Positions 34,560-60,165 are shown, counted from the first letter of the stretch. The stretch is 64,000 nt of DNA from Peromyscus leucopus (GCF_004664715.2 NC_051068.1:16185798-16249797); one strand, 5' to 3'. Numbers and translations: made by a program. The notes: generated by a model not told the origin, from the sequence alone.

Positions 34560-36060
34560 AAGTTTGTATTATAGAGGTCTTTTACTTCCTTTTTAGGATT
34601 ATTCCAAGAGGTTGGGTAGTTTTGTTTTATTTTAATAGAATGTTGTCTATTCTTTGATAGTTTCCTCTGTGTAAGTAATGTATCTTGGTCATATCTAATC
34701 GCAGCCCCCCCCCCCTTTTATTCCTCTGGCATCCCCAACATGCTCACCTCCCTACTTTTTTTTCTCCCAACCCACTGCGTCTAATTAGTGATGCGTGGCT
34801 GGCTCTTGTGCATAGATTGTTTCCACCCTCTCTTTAGCAGTGCTCTCTGGGCCTGGGGAGGCGGGTGACGTGGCTGTCCTATTGAGAGCCGAGGACCCAG
34901 CAGTCCTTTCTAGCTGCCTGAGTGCCACGGGTTCCCCACGTTCAACACTCAAATCTAAGTCAGTGTTACCTGCCATTGTGTTGATTGTGTAGTTCAGTGT
35001 TTTTCTTCCTCTCTTGCTTAGTGTTACTGTAGCATGGTTTACTCTTTCCTGAGGCCTCGTGGATTTGTTTTCTTTTTTTGTCTGAAGTATTCCTTCAAGT
35101 ATCTTCTGTAGAGCTGGACTGTGGTCATAAATTCCTTTAGTCTATTTTTATCAAGGAGTTTTTAAGTTTTTCTTTTAATAGTGACTAGTTTCACTCAGTA
35201 TAGAATACTGGGTAGGCAGCTCTTATCTTCTGGCCTTTAAATTTTCTGTGGAGTGATCTGGTGGACCCGCCTCTATATATGTCTTAGCGTTTCTTTCTTG
35301 CCGCTTTCGACATACTTCTTTGTTCCGTACATTTAGTGTTTTGTTATAAGGTGACAGCAGGTTGTTTTTTTTCTGGTCATTTGTTTGGTGTCTGAAATGC
35401 CTCCTGTGCTTAGATTGGTATCTCTTTCTAATTCTGGGGAATTTTGTGTTCCGATTCTCTTGGAAATGTTTTCTGTGCCTTTAGAATCAAATTCTTTTCC
35501 TTCTCCGCCTATAACTCTGTTGCTGAGACTTCCCATAGAAGTTTTTATTTGACTTACTTTTATTTCCAGCACTACATGTTAATTCTTTAGTATTTCTATC
35601 TCTTTGTTACTCACTCTCTGTCGTGTCACCCATCACCTTCCTTATCTCAGTCAGCTCTTCGTATCTTGACCATACTTAAAGGTTTTTGTCAGGCTTCCAT
35701 TTGACTCCTCACTAGATGCCACTGTTGCCAGGCTAGTGATTTTGGAGGAATTCTGCTGTCTTGGTTTTCATGTTTCTTATGTTACTGTATGGGATTTCTA
35801 CATGCTGCTTTGTTGATTTACATTTTTCTTAGTATTTGCAGTGTGCAAATGAGACTTCAGTGTGGTAGCAGTGTGTAGTTTAGAAAATAATACCTCAGGC
35901 CTGGGGTGCATAGTGCCTGGTATAAGTCCCGTACTGTTCCCTGAGTGGAGCATTAACTGTAAAATCAACCACTGTGCAGCTGCCATGCTATCCATAGCAG
36001 TGGCCCTTGTGACTTCAGTCATTGTTGGAGAATAACCGACCAAGGGTACTATGGTGGTGT
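34560..36060 (-). mobile_element. L1 fragment (ORF1/5' side), minus strand
   Basis: Antisense L1 text: 'gagctggactgtggtcataa', 'ctggtcatttgtttggtgtc', 'gatctggtggacccgcctct'. No open frame survives. A C-run and a short unrecognised stretch occur inside it. Confidence 0.55.
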
Positions 36061-36114
36061 GTGCTCAGATTTCAGTTTAGGAGTGGGAGGGAAGTAGAGT
36101 GGATCCAGCAAGGT

Positions 36115-36660
36115 TAAGGGGCTGGGAAGATGGCTCAGTGGTTAAGGGTGTAGGTTGCTCTTGGAGAGGACCAGAATTCAATTTGCAGCACCCATGTTAG
36201 GTGGACCACAACCGTCTATAACTCCAGATCCAGAAAACATTCTCTAGCCTCCTTGGACGCCTGCATTTTTGTGCACATATGCACATACTTAAAAATAAAA
36301 GGTAAAGAATAAGGATTAAATATTAAATCCACCTTGAAAAAAAAATTGAAGTGGGTAAAGTAACTAGGAGGAGAGCTCAGTGGTTAAGAGCACACACTGC
36401 ACTTGCAGAGAACCCAAGTTCAGTTCCAGCACTCAGCCAGGCAGCTAACTACTGCCCGGAGCTCCAAGGAGTCCAGTCCCTCTGATCTTCACAGGCATCT
36501 GCACCCATGTGCACAGCCACACATACAGACACATAACTTATGGTCCCCGAGTGTGGCGGCACACACCTTTAATCCTTTGGGAGGTACAGGCAGGTAGATC
36601 TCTGTTTGAGGCCAGCCTGGTCTACAGTGAGAAACCCTGTCTCAAAAAATAAAAGTAAAA
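36115..36660 (+). mobile_element. Cluster of two B2 and one B1, plus strand
   Basis: B2 at about 36117-36300 ('gggctgggaagatggctcag'), B2 at about 36365-36535 ('gagctcagtggttaagagca') and B1 at about 36541-36655 ('cctttaatcctttgggaggt'), arranged head to tail. Confidence 0.85.
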
Positions 36661-36804
36661 AACAAAGAAAAAAGCAGAAAAGAAGAAATAACAAGAATCC
36701 TTACGAAATGACTTGCTGGCACAGCTGCTCTGAACTGAAAGGTGCGGGTCCCTCTGGCTCTAGGAGTGTCTGTGTGGTCCTGTGACATGCAGGTGAGAGT
36801 GGGA

Positions 36805-37095
36805 ACCAGGGAGTGGCACATTTAGGAGGTATGGCCTTGTTGGAGGAAGTGTGTCACCGGGGGTGGGCTTTGAGGTTTCAAATGTCAAGCTAGGCCTAGT
36901 GTCTCTTCTTGCCTACTGATCTGGATGTAGATCTCTTGGCTCCTTCTCCAGCACCATGTCTGCCTGTGTGCCCCTATGCTTCCTGCCATAATGATGATGG
37001 ACTGAACATCTGAACTGTAAGCCAGCCTCAAGGAAATGTTTTTTCTTATATGAGTTGTGGTCATGGTGTCTCTTCACGCAATAAAACACCAAGCT
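36805..37095 (+). mobile_element. Truncated MT-type LTR, plus strand
   Basis: Begins inside the family text at 'gggagtggcacatttaggag' and runs to 'catggtgtctcttcacg', then a decayed end. It lacks the TG start. Confidence 0.7.
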
Positions 37096-37159
37096 GCTCT
37101 TAGGAACAGCTTAATTTGGCTAACTAGTAGAATAGTATGGTGCTGGTTGGAGAGGGATT

Positions 37160-37375
37160 CTGTCTTTCTGTCTTCCTTCCTTCCTTCCTTCTTTCCTTCC
37201 TTCCTTCCTTCCTTCCTTCCTTCCTTCCTTCCTTCCTTCCTTCCTTCCTTCCTAACTTCCTAACTTCCTAACTTCCTGTCTTTCTTTCTTCCTGTCTTTC
37301 TTTCTTCCTGTCTTTCTTTCTTCCTGTCTTCCTTCCTGTCTTTCTTCCTTCCTTCCTGTCTGTCTGTCTGTCATG
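37160..37375. repeat. (CCTT)n and derivative pyrimidine tract
   Basis: About 20 CCTT units (37173-37252) followed by CCTAACTT and CTGTCTTTCTTT variants and TGTC units. Almost purely pyrimidine over 200 bp. It is the inverted counterpart of the (GGAA)n tract 3 kb upstream. Confidence 0.95.
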
Positions 37376-37560
37376 AGTAGGATTCTTTCCCTGGTTGCTT
37401 CCTCAGTGTTTTTGTCATTGTTGTGTAGAAAGGCTTCTGAATTTTGTGTGTTAATTTCCTATCCTGTCACTTTGGTGGAAGTGTGCATCAGTTCTTCCAG
37501 GGTGTGTGGAGGAGTCTTTATAGTCTCCTCTAGAATCATGCTGCACACAAGGATGCCCTA
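37376..37560 (-). mobile_element. L1 ORF2 fragment, minus strand
   Basis: 'cattgttgtgtagaaaggct' and 'ttaatttcctatcctgtcac' match antisense L1 ORF2 text. Short remnant. Confidence 0.55.
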
Positions 37561-37954
37561 ACTTCGTCCTTTCCTGCCTGCAGTCGGTTATCTCCTTCAC
37601 TCCGTCTGGTCTCCAGTTGGGGCTTTTGGCCCCGCCCCGTGAAGCTCACTTCACCCTCTGAGCCGTCACCGTCTTTGTTGCTTCCCTGACGTGGCTTCCC
37701 CGGATTATTCCTGGGAGATGATAGCTGGAGATCACGCCATAATGTTACCATTTGGGTCCTTCAAAAATTAGTATTTTGTTTTTAATAGTCAAGACATAGA
37801 AAAGGAGGAAGAACTATCCTCAATCCATTTTATGATATAATGCCAAAGCTTAGTATTACTGGGAAAGGATGTAATTGCATGTACAGTACATGGTGTTGTG
37901 TGTCGTTACAAACACTGCTGACTTCACTGACTTTCTCAACAAAAGAAAAAAAAC

Positions 37955-38051
37955 TGGGCTAGAGAAATGGCTCATTGGGTAAGAGCACTCGCTGTATAAG
38001 CATGAAGACAAGTTCAAAAGTATGAATAAAAATACCTATGTCTCTGATCAC

Positions 38052-38093
<42 letters not shown>

Positions 38094-38095
38094 GT
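37955..38095 (+). mobile_element. B2 5' fragment with (CA)n tail
   Basis: B2 head ('gggctagagaaatggctcat') joined to a CA microsatellite (38053-38092), a common fate of B2 3' ends. Confidence 0.75.
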
Positions 38096-38502
38096 AACTC
38101 TAAAACAATGAATAAAGGTACCCATGTAAAAGCTAAGCATGGCCTTGGATGCCTTTCTGGGGAGCAGAGCAAAGATTGCTAGGGCTTGTTGGCCGGCCAG
38201 CCTACTCTCAAAATGGTGAGCTCCAAGTTTAATGAGAGAACCTATCCTTATGGGGGTAAGGCTGAGAGTGATAGGGAAGGACACCCATTGGCTGCCTCTA
38301 GCCTCCACATGCACACTGTAACACGTGAAACACCATGCATATGTTCCATATACCATACAAATGCAAGTTTATGGATGGAGTTCTAAGAAAGACATGGAAT
38401 GAACTTGTAATGAATTCAAGCTGTGGTTGAAATAATAGCATTAAATTCTAAATACCTACTTTAAAAATTTTCAACATTAAATAAAGTTTTTTAAAAAAGT
38501 GA

Positions 38503-38669
38503 GGCTGGAGAGAGCTCAGAAGATAAGAGCACATCCTACTCTTCCCAAGGACCTGAGTTTTGTGAGCTGTGATTCTTAGCACCCACATCAGGCAGGTCAC
38601 AACCACCTGTAACTGTAACCCCAGTTCCAGGGAACCTGACATCTCTCCTGGCTTCCAGGAACGGACGGA

Positions 38670-38708
<39 letters not shown>
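38503..38708 (+). mobile_element. B2 SINE with (CA)n tail
   Basis: 'gaggctggagagagctcaga' … 'gtaaccccagttccagggaa' followed by about 19 CA units (38671-38708). Confidence 0.85.
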
Positions 38709-38710
<2 letters not shown>

Positions 38711-39519
38711 CATCTATTCACACAGGTGGCAGATTGGACGCTTTTCCTCAGCTGCATCCCAGTAGCTCAGAAGTTTCGAGGGCGTCTCCCAAAACCTGGT
38801 CTTGAGAAGTAAGTCCCCGTCCTTCCTGTAGGCCCAGCAGGGTGGGGTAGACCAAGGGCTTGTAGGCACAGGAAATCATCTATCTGGACAGTGTTGGTGG
38901 CACTTTCCTGTCATTGTGGAGAACATCTGAAATGCAACATGCAACATGCAAATGTCAACATAATTTTGGGCATTCACAAACCATTGGATTGATGAATTAT
39001 CTAAGAACATTATAAAAGGAGCTGTCCATCATACTGGGTCTCACTGTGTGAAGCACTACCTCAGTCCACACTAGTAAAAAGACCCACAGAAGATGCAGCC
39101 ATTTCAAGCATCCAGAACAATAAAGTTTATTTTCTTGATACTTGGTCTCAGGAGTGAAATTACAGCAGTAGAAAACAAACCAAGGCAGATGGAGGAAACA
39201 TGAAGCAAAGTAGATGATCAATAAGTGAAAGTTGGGGTCCTGCAAAATTGAAGTAATAAAGTATATGTCTTAACATACACAAATACATATTCACAGCTCC
39301 TTGAGGCCTGGCTGAAAGAAACGAAAAGTATAAATAAATATATGTCTTGTTCTGTGGTACAATCATTATTAAGGTAGTAAGTCTTTTCATCTTCATCTAT
39401 AGACTCTACAAAACACCTGGTACTTGGTCACATGGGCATTAGACAGCCAGTGAAGTCTGGTGTTCCTCAGAAGAGAGCCTCAACTACATGGGATGCTGTG
39501 AATATAAGATCCTAACCCA

Positions 39520-39600
39520 GGCCAGGCAGTGGTGGCGCATGCCTTTAATCCCAGCACTTAGAAGGCAGAAGTGGGCAGATCAAAAGGATCCTGGCCTGGA
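39520..39600 (+). mobile_element. B1 fragment, plus strand
   Basis: 'gccaggcagtggtggcgcat' then 'gcctttaatcccagcactta'; the 3' half is missing. Confidence 0.8.
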
Positions 39601-40912
39601 GTTAGTTTGTCTGAATAGTGGCAGATACCACAGCTCTTAGACAGGTGGGCCATCCCATAGCTACGGGGTCCAATTGTTTGAACGGGTACATCACAGGGCA
39701 TCCCCATGGCCCACCTCCAGAGATGACAGCCAGGCAGCTCTCACTGAGGGAAATTTAGATAGGGGTGTTGGAGAGGCCTGGATTACTGCAAGTGTTGACA
39801 CCTTCTCTCCTGGAGCCAGCTCTGGGACATCTCAGGTTGGGCACCCCTGGGAGGAAGTCCACCCCCCAAAGGCTATGGCCCATGTGGAGACCTTGGTGTT
39901 GGTCAACGGGAGAGGACCTTGAAAGGATGTCAGTGGGACCTGCAAATGTTGTAGGGTAGAGACCCAATGACCACTCAGCACAACCAAAATCTGAAATGAG
40001 AATCTGTATTAATCCATGGTGATTTCCTGAAGAGAAACACTTCTCACAGAGCAGCCTGGAATGTATCTTACAGGGAGCTTTTAAAAGCAAAAATCACAGA
40101 AAAACTACATCCTGATCGCCAGTTGCAGGGGGAAATAGAGCAAGGAGGCAGTTTAACAGAAGCCAAAAACAATATGCAGTTAGCTGGGGCATTTTGACCC
40201 TGAGTGACTAGAACAGGGTTGCATACTTTCCCATGGGACTTTTCATGGCAGGGTTGAATATGGGGGTTGGGGGCCACTTTCATGTTAAACCAAAGATGGC
40301 TCCAGCTGAGACAAGATGGAGGAAACTTTGCCCTGCCACATAACTCGGGTGTAGAAAAAGACAGACCAGAAATAAGACTGAATAATAATAGTGATAAATC
40401 TCCCACCAAAGAAAAGCCTAAAATATAAGGTTTTCACTTGTAATTTCTTTACCAAATACTTAAAGACTTAACTCCAATCATTAAACTCTTAAAAATAGAG
40501 AGGAAGATTGTCCATGAGAAGAGAGAGGGAAGGAGAGCAAGAGAGAAGCCACCGACCAAGAGAGGCAGCCAGGGCCATGAGACTGGAGTGGCCAAAGTGG
40601 CTGAGTTATACAGGGATCAGGCCGGGGGGTGGGGTGGGGAGGCAGTGGGGGCCCTATCCGTGGGAGGGAGAGGATTAGGGGAAGGGGAGGGGTGAGAAGT
40701 GCTGAGAGGAGCCACAGGTTCAGTGATGATGGGAGAACTGACCAGTGTCTCCTTTGATATGTTAGTAGGCACCTCAGCCATTTGTCCCTGGTTTCTGGGA
40801 CCTAACAATGCCCTCTTCTGACTTCTGAGGACACCAGGCATGCATGTGGAGTTCAAACATACAGACAAAACACCCAAACACTATGTATGTATAAATAAAT
40901 ACATTTATAAAA

Positions 40913-40918
<6 letters not shown>

Positions 40919-40948
<30 letters not shown>

Positions 40949-41083
40949 GTTTTTCGAGACAGGTTCTCTGCGTAGCTTTGCGCTTTTGAGCTACTTGTAG
41001 CCAGGCTGCTCGAACTCACAGAGATCCGCCTGGCTCTGCTCCCGAGTGCTGGGATTAAAGGCGTGCGCCACCAACGCCCGGCT
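40919..41083 (-). mobile_element. Young B1 SINE, minus strand
   Basis: Long T run, then ggtttttcgagacaggttct and 'tagctttgcgcttttgagct', ending 'cgtgcgccaccaacgcccgg'. Cricetid-type. Confidence 0.9.
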
Positions 41084-41419
41084 AAAAGAAATACTTATTT
41101 TATAAAAACCAGCAATACCTCATTTCAAGGCAAAATAAAGACAATGCAAGAAAAAGTTAGAGACCAATATTTCTTTCTTTTTTTAAAGAGCTTTTCTATT
41201 CACTTTACATATCAACTACAGATTCCCCTGTCCTCCCTCCTCCCACTCCCAGCCTTCCCCCCCACAACCCCCCCCATTCCCACCTCCTCCATGGCAAGGT
41301 CTCCCATGGGGAGTCAGCAGAGGCCAATATTTCTAATGAACCTACATAAAAAAAAATCCTAAAAAAAACATGGTAAAGTTTGTTCAACAGAACATGAAAT
41401 GGATCATCAACTGTGGGCT

Positions 41420-41590
41420 ATTGTGATGGCTTGGCAGGTAAAGGCACCTGCCACCAATCCTGACAACTCGAGTTCAATTCCTGGGTCCCACACTGAGAGT
41501 AGAGAACTGACACCCGCAAATTGTCCACTGACCTCCACGTGTGTGCCATGTCACACATGCACACAAATAAATAAAAATAAATAAAATGTA
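41420..41590 (+). mobile_element. B3-type SINE, plus strand
   Basis: 'gatggcttggcaggtaaagg', 'gagttcaattcctgggtccc', A-rich tail with aaataaataaa repeats. Confidence 0.75.
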
Positions 41591-41624
41591 GTGAGGTTTT
41601 TTTTTTTTTTAAGATCATACATGA

Positions 41625-41880
41625 TGATCAAGTAGTATTTGTTTCTGGGATGTAGCAATGGGTCAACATATGCAAATCGATAAATATCCCACACAACATT
41701 AAGAGAATAAAGGCCAAGTTCTTGTAATCATTTCATTCTATGCAAAGAAGCATTTGACAAAATATCTCCCCTGCTAAACTCATAATACAAAGATTGAATG
41801 ATTAAGGAATAAAATGAAGAAACAGAATGAACAGAAGTTGATCAAAAGTTTTGAGAATGAAACCATGTAGATAAAAAGAT
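41625..41880 (+). mobile_element. L1 ORF2 fragment, plus strand
   Basis: 'gggatgtagcaatgggtcaa', 'catatgcaaatcgataaat' and 'agaagcatttgacaaaatat' are sense L1 reverse-transcriptase landmarks. A B2 head follows at 41887-41935. Confidence 0.7.
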
Positions 41881-41956
41881 GTAATGGGCTGAAGAGATGG
41901 TTCAGCAAGGGAGAGTGCTTACTGCTCTTGCAAAACTGGGGGATAATTTTGTTGAT

Positions 41957-42030
41957 CAAGAACGTTCCTACAGTAAACAAAGAACAAAGAACGTTCCTAC
42001 AGTAAACAAGAACATTTCTATAGTAAACAA
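41957..42030. repeat. Three tandem ~22-bp repeats
   Basis: Three copies of AGAACGTTCCTACAGTAAAC, the third mutated (agaacatttctatagtaaac), the first two separated by agaacaa. Confidence 0.85.
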
Positions 42031-42049
42031 AAATTCTCAGTAATTTGCA

Positions 42050-45000
42050 GGTGGAAAAAGGCTAGGGCAAGGCTGGCTAGGACTGCTGCAATCACTGCAA
42101 AAGATGCCAAACTGTCAATTTTATCTCAGTTTTGATTTTGGATAAGGATACAGTCAAAATCATAGTGAAAAGAATACTGACTGACATGGAATTTTGTATA
42201 GACTTATTTATTTTAAAGTTTAAGTCCTTTAAGGATGTGATTTCAGGAATGAATGAAGCTTGTCATTATTAATATAAAACATTTTTTCAAAGGAAAGCAA
42301 AAGGTCAAAAAGCATGATGGAAATGGTATTGTGGGACTGTAGAAACAATCTAAGATTTTAGAGTATGCATTTATGTGTCTGCATGAATATGTATGCATGC
42401 TTAAGGTACAGAATATAAAAGAGCATCTAAAATATGTAAAAAAGCATATAACGAAAGCAGAAAATTTAACATATATCTATCAAATTAAAAATAAACTTGG
42501 TCTGACAGTAATTATTCAAATTTAAAAGTGTACATATAGTACCAAGTTCTAGTTAAGGCAGACAGCAAACCATACAAAGTTATCTTCTCAGCCTTTGGGA
42601 GGAATCTTGATAGAATCTATTTCAATGTGAAATGCGTGAAATTTAGGTCCTGATATCAAACCACAACTTACTGGAAGTGGAGGTAACTTGGACACCTACA
42701 GAGAAGCCAGTATGCTGTGAGATACCCAGCGGAGCATGTATGCCATGAAAGCAGGATTGCAATCTTCAGATATGGCTGTGCTGTGACTAGGCTACCCATT
42801 TAAGTTGACCTCCAGTGAAATTCAGGAAATCCTTAGGGCATATGTTAAAAACATATATTCCACTGAACTGTAAAATGTAAAAGAAAAAGATATATTTCTA
42901 GATGCATATGACTGACTAAAATTAAACCAAGATGAGATAAATAATTTGAACTTATCTATTTCAGCAGACACTCCATATGTCTTTAAGTCACTTATTTTCA
43001 TAGTAATATGTTGTTTCAGGTGTAGTAATTTCATCCTGCCTGAATCACAAACAAAAATATCCTACAAATACCAAAAAAAGGTGAAAAGAATTTTCATGCC
43101 TCTGGCTTACATTATACATGTCTTCAAATTTCTCTTGTGATGGGACATAAAAATGTATGGTTGGTGCTTGATTTCTCCAGTTTTTCCCCCACACTCTTTT
43201 TTTTTTTTTTTTTTTTTGAGGAAAACATTTCCCCTCAAACATCTCCCCAAATTATTTTAGGTCCTTGGCAGAAGCTATAGAAGTATTCTGTCAAAAAAGA
43301 TCATTCCCAATAATGAAGAATAGTTCATGGACACAAAGCCTGCTCTTTTGAGTAAGGTCACTATTCAGGTCCTAAAAGGACCATATAGGTGGGGTGAACC
43401 ACAAGTTCTAGAGTCAGTGGTTGGACTTTGAAAGCCAGGGAGACTTGTGGAATTCCAGTCTTGTTTTGGTAAATTCCTTGACTTGGAACAGTTGAACCTT
43501 ATTAATAAGACAAGACATAATGATACCGGATGCAAAAATGTCAGCATGTCTTTGTTCTTCCCTGCATCCAATGACCTAGGCAACATGCTTTTTCTGTTGC
43601 TCCCATCACAGGTGGTTATCTTTTTCTATACTTTGCAACTGAGTTGACCTCATTTGGCCACAACTCACATAACTTTGTGTCTCTTAAAGTGCATTAGTCT
43701 GATACCTGGGCTGAAAAGGTCTTGAACGTTTTTCCTTTCTCTTTCAAGATACCTCCATTTCTATGAGAACAAGTTCACAGTAGCCTGCTGCAAAGATGAG
43801 ATATCCTAAAGGGGTTTGGTAAAGATGCCTTGGTTGATACCAGCTCACCCTTCTGAGGCCATGCCATCTTGACAAACATCCACTTACCAGATGCACCAGA
43901 AGTAGCCCAGCTGAACCTCTATTGCGAAGCAACCCAATCACCAACTAGTAAGCGTAGAAGTGGTGTGTTATCCAGGGATAGAAAAGTAATGTGCCCTTAC
44001 AGGCATGATGCCACAACTTAATGATATTCTAATTTTAAGTTACCTGGCAAATGGCAGCTGCTATGTATGCATTAATTTCCCTTCCCACTAATTAAAGTTA
44101 GATCTCTTGCTAGATGATGTTGAATTGTACAGGACATTTTGCAGACATTTGTGCATATGGTTGGGTCCTTAAATTTATACAGGAGAAAACAGACATCCAC
44201 AGTCTGACAAATAGATACAAGGCCAAACTGGAAAAAAAAAAGGAACTTTGCTTTTAATCTATTTAAACTACAGAGGGCAAGTCTGTGGAAAGATCAGGAG
44301 ACAAGGGTTTCCCTCCTGTGCCCACCTTTGGACCCCTCCTGGCTGGAGCTCCCTGCTCTCTTTTAGAACACTGTTACTACTCCCATTCACTGGGACCTAA
44401 GAGAAATATTGACAGGGAATTGTATTTCTTCACCTATGACATAAATGGGAGAGATTCTCAGGCCCCTTATCTTATTGAGGTCAAGAAAGTCATAGCCCTT
44501 AGACGAGGAATGTGACAGACCTGAACTCAAATCTGCTGAAGACTCCATGAATTTTGATGATTTAGTACAGTAATGGAAATGTGTATGTGTGTGTGTGTAT
44601 ACACACAGTATATATATAATATACTATATATAAAATATATATTATATAATCAGTAACAATATATGTGTCTATGTAAATATACATATATATCAGTAACAAT
44701 AACTATTCCACACAATGATAATATTTTGGATATACTGGGTTTTATTACAATCAATATCGCCTGTTTTTATTTTAATATTAATACTAGAAAGTTTAATATT
44801 ACACTTGGCTGTTACTCCCCCTTTTTATATTGGATATTGCTGATTCAGGGGACTGCTTCCCATTTTAAAATATAGAATTCGGGAAGAGAGCTTAGGAACA
44901 AAAATTGCCATAAAGTTCTTTTCTATTGAGAATAATATACATACATATGATTCATAAATCGGTATGACTTTAAATATGAGATTAAATGCAATGTCCCCTT
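42050..45000. other. Intergenic sequence without recognisable gene
   Basis: AT-rich. Mostly no repeat or gene that I can name; a T-run at 43197-43217 and a TA/TG-rich stretch at 44583-44700 stand out. A 76-codon open frame at 44285-44515 (+) is discussed under findings. Confidence 0.4.
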
Positions 45001-45319
45001 TAGGGTCAACTTTAGTACAACTGTACCAAGAACTTGTCATTCCAGCTTCGCAGGGCAGTGCTGGGGCCTGATGGGGCGGAATCTGAAAGTCATCCAATCA
45101 GCAGCCCGATAGTGAGACCTTCCAATCAGACGTTTAGAAAGGTTGGAGGGGGCGGGCTTTCACGTTTTGTTTCTGAAGTCCAGGATCTTGGAATCCTCCG
45201 CAGGCTGGGTCTCTTCCGGTGTGGACGCTGGCTCGGCCCCGCTGCATCCGTTTGCCCCGCGTCTGTCGGGTACCGGGCCATCCACGGGAGGACGCGGACA
45301 CCGCGGACGCCGGGCCACC

Positions 45320-57809
<12,490 letters not shown>

Positions 57810-59760
57810 GTTCATTGTTCTGTTAAAGCCAGTTAGCCAACACAGATGGATCTACATTAAAACATGTAATACGTTTGATTATATAAAAGATGCTTCTTTC
57901 TGTTGCAATACCTTACTGGATTCCCAGAATCACATTCTGGTTTAATTGAGTAGTAGTTTTCTTTTTTGTCGTGTTGTCAACTGGTTCTTTGTTAATAATT
58001 GCATTCTCAAATGTATTTCCCAAACACTTTCCAGAATGTATACATAAAACATATACATTGTCCAATGCATACATAAAACTGTACACCAGGCTTCACACAA
58101 GAGTAGTTTTTTGCCAGGTACCATTCGGAGTCTCCCTATGACTTACAGTCCCATCTCTAAATTGCATAGAGCTTGGCTGTCCCCTCCAGTTGTGTTTACC
58201 ACCTTTTCTACAGCACAATTAAGATGATATTTTCCATGAGGATAACTGCAAGAAGCAGCTTTAACCCTGCATGTCTATTTTCTTCCTTCAGTCATGAAAC
58301 TGAGCAACCATAGGGCCCAGATAGCAGAAAGAAAGAAAAAAAACTTTTCCAGTATAGAATTGGTCTGAGGATCTTGACTTCTGAGTTTACTGCTAAAAAG
58401 ACTGCAAATATATAGCTGATGCATGCTGAATGCACACTTTTATAAAATTAAATTACATTGGGGGGGCTGTTGTGTACCTCAGCATGTGAGAGTCAGTGGG
58501 TAATTGACAGTTCTCTATCATTTTGTTTTTGGAAATGGAACTCAGCTTATCAGGCTTGGCTGCAAGCTCCTTTATCTGAGTCATCTCCTCTGTGATTGGA
58601 TTTTAGGGTCTAGGATTTTTTAGGCTTGACTAGAACAGTCTCTATGGCAGAGAACCCTGCTGTTTTCCACCTTGTAATTAGCAAGTCAGGCAGACCACCT
58701 ACAGTTTCAGAACAGTGCAGATAATCTCCCTGTGATTTGAAAACATGACCATATTTAAAAATGAGAATGTACAGAAAATGTAGGGAAACATTTTTATGTT
58801 GAGATTTCAAAACAGACTCCATTAAGCTGAAGGCCTTTAGAGTTCTCCAGATCATGTCTGGTTGCATGTTGCCGCTGATAGAAGGCTGTATGTTAATGTC
58901 CTGGTGATGAGTGCAGAATCTGTAAGAGCAAAGAAATAGTGACAGCATACTTAATTAGATACGTTATCAGAAGAGAGAAGAGCTGAGAATAGGGAAAGAT
59001 AGGTCAGCATCTAACCCAGAGCTGAGAAACAGCTAACTGAAAACTAGACATTGGAAGTGTTGTTTTCCTTAGCTGATGGAGGACCAGGTCTATTACACCG
59101 TCGAAGGTTTTTACTGGGGCTGTTTCATTTTCTATGTTGGTCTAGAGTCAACCTGGGTCTCACCTGTCGGGATCATCATTTGTGAATTAGTCCAAGATCA
59201 CTGAGAACCGTTTCACTGCACCTAGGACCTGCCAAATATTTAGGGGTCCAGATTGCACTTTTGGTTCAGGCTAACAATATGTCAGAAAGAGGAGTGAATG
59301 ATTCAGAATTCTTTCACAGAAGAATGTTTGGTTCTATAGAGGAATCATTCCAGTACTCAAATGAGGAAACCTGTGGCCCCCTACAGGCAAAATATACTCA
59401 ACAAATAAATTTTTTCACATCGCTGTCCTTTCTAAGACAACAACAAAAACAAACACACAAAGCTGTCATGGCTGGAAACTTCTAGAAAACTTCAGTATAA
59501 AACAAGTGGACAAATAATTGAATTTTGTATGAGGTGTTAAGTACAGAGAAGGGAAGGAGTGATTGACACATTTGAATTTGGAAACGATTTCTTTATTGTA
59601 TTCTATGTTCTGATGCACTTCCACAAGGGCATTTTTTAGAAAAGTTGTTACTCTATTTGTTGCTTTTACTTTATTGGAAGATTTGGACTCTAGTAGAATT
59701 ATCTTAGAGAAATTTAAAGAGTTATGTTAATTGGCTGTTTTATGTTAGTAAGTGGGAAAG
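57810..59760 (+). other. KRAB-ZFP 3' flank / probable 3' UTR
   Basis: AT-rich sequence after the stop codon. No AATAAA lies within the first 600 bp; one occurs at 59404-59409. A 112-codon open frame on the minus strand (58610-58948) is discussed under findings. The true mRNA end cannot be fixed. Confidence 0.4.
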
Positions 59761-59764
59761 TAAT

Positions 59765-60165
59765 TGTGGTTTGCTTTCTGTTGCTGTGATAGATACCACA
59801 ACCAAGAGCAGCTTGGGGAGGAAATGGTTTATTTTAGCTTCCTTTTCCAGGTAGCAGTCTATCATAGGGAAGTCAGGATAGGAGCTAAGGCGGGAGCAGG
59901 GAATGGAACGTGGAAGAGAGGTGCTCCCTGGCTTGCTCCCCCTGGCTCCTGCTCAGCCAGCTTCCCTAACCATCCCAGGACTACCTGCCCTTGGGTGGCA
60001 CTGTCCACAGTAAACTGGGTCCCCCCACATCAGTCAACAATCAAAACCATTACAGACAAGATTAGGCCATTCTGATCTGGGCAAGTCCTCAGTCCCTCAG
60101 TTGAGGCTCCCACTTTCCACATGACTCTTGGTGTGTCAATTTGACAATAAAAACAAACAAGGACA
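59765..60165 (-). mobile_element. MT-related LTR, minus strand
   Basis: Starts tgtggtttgctttctgttgc and ends 'caatttgacaataaaaac'…aaggaca on the + strand, with 'cagcttggggaggaaatggt' inside. Reverse of the LTR type at 1158-1532. Confidence 0.65.
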
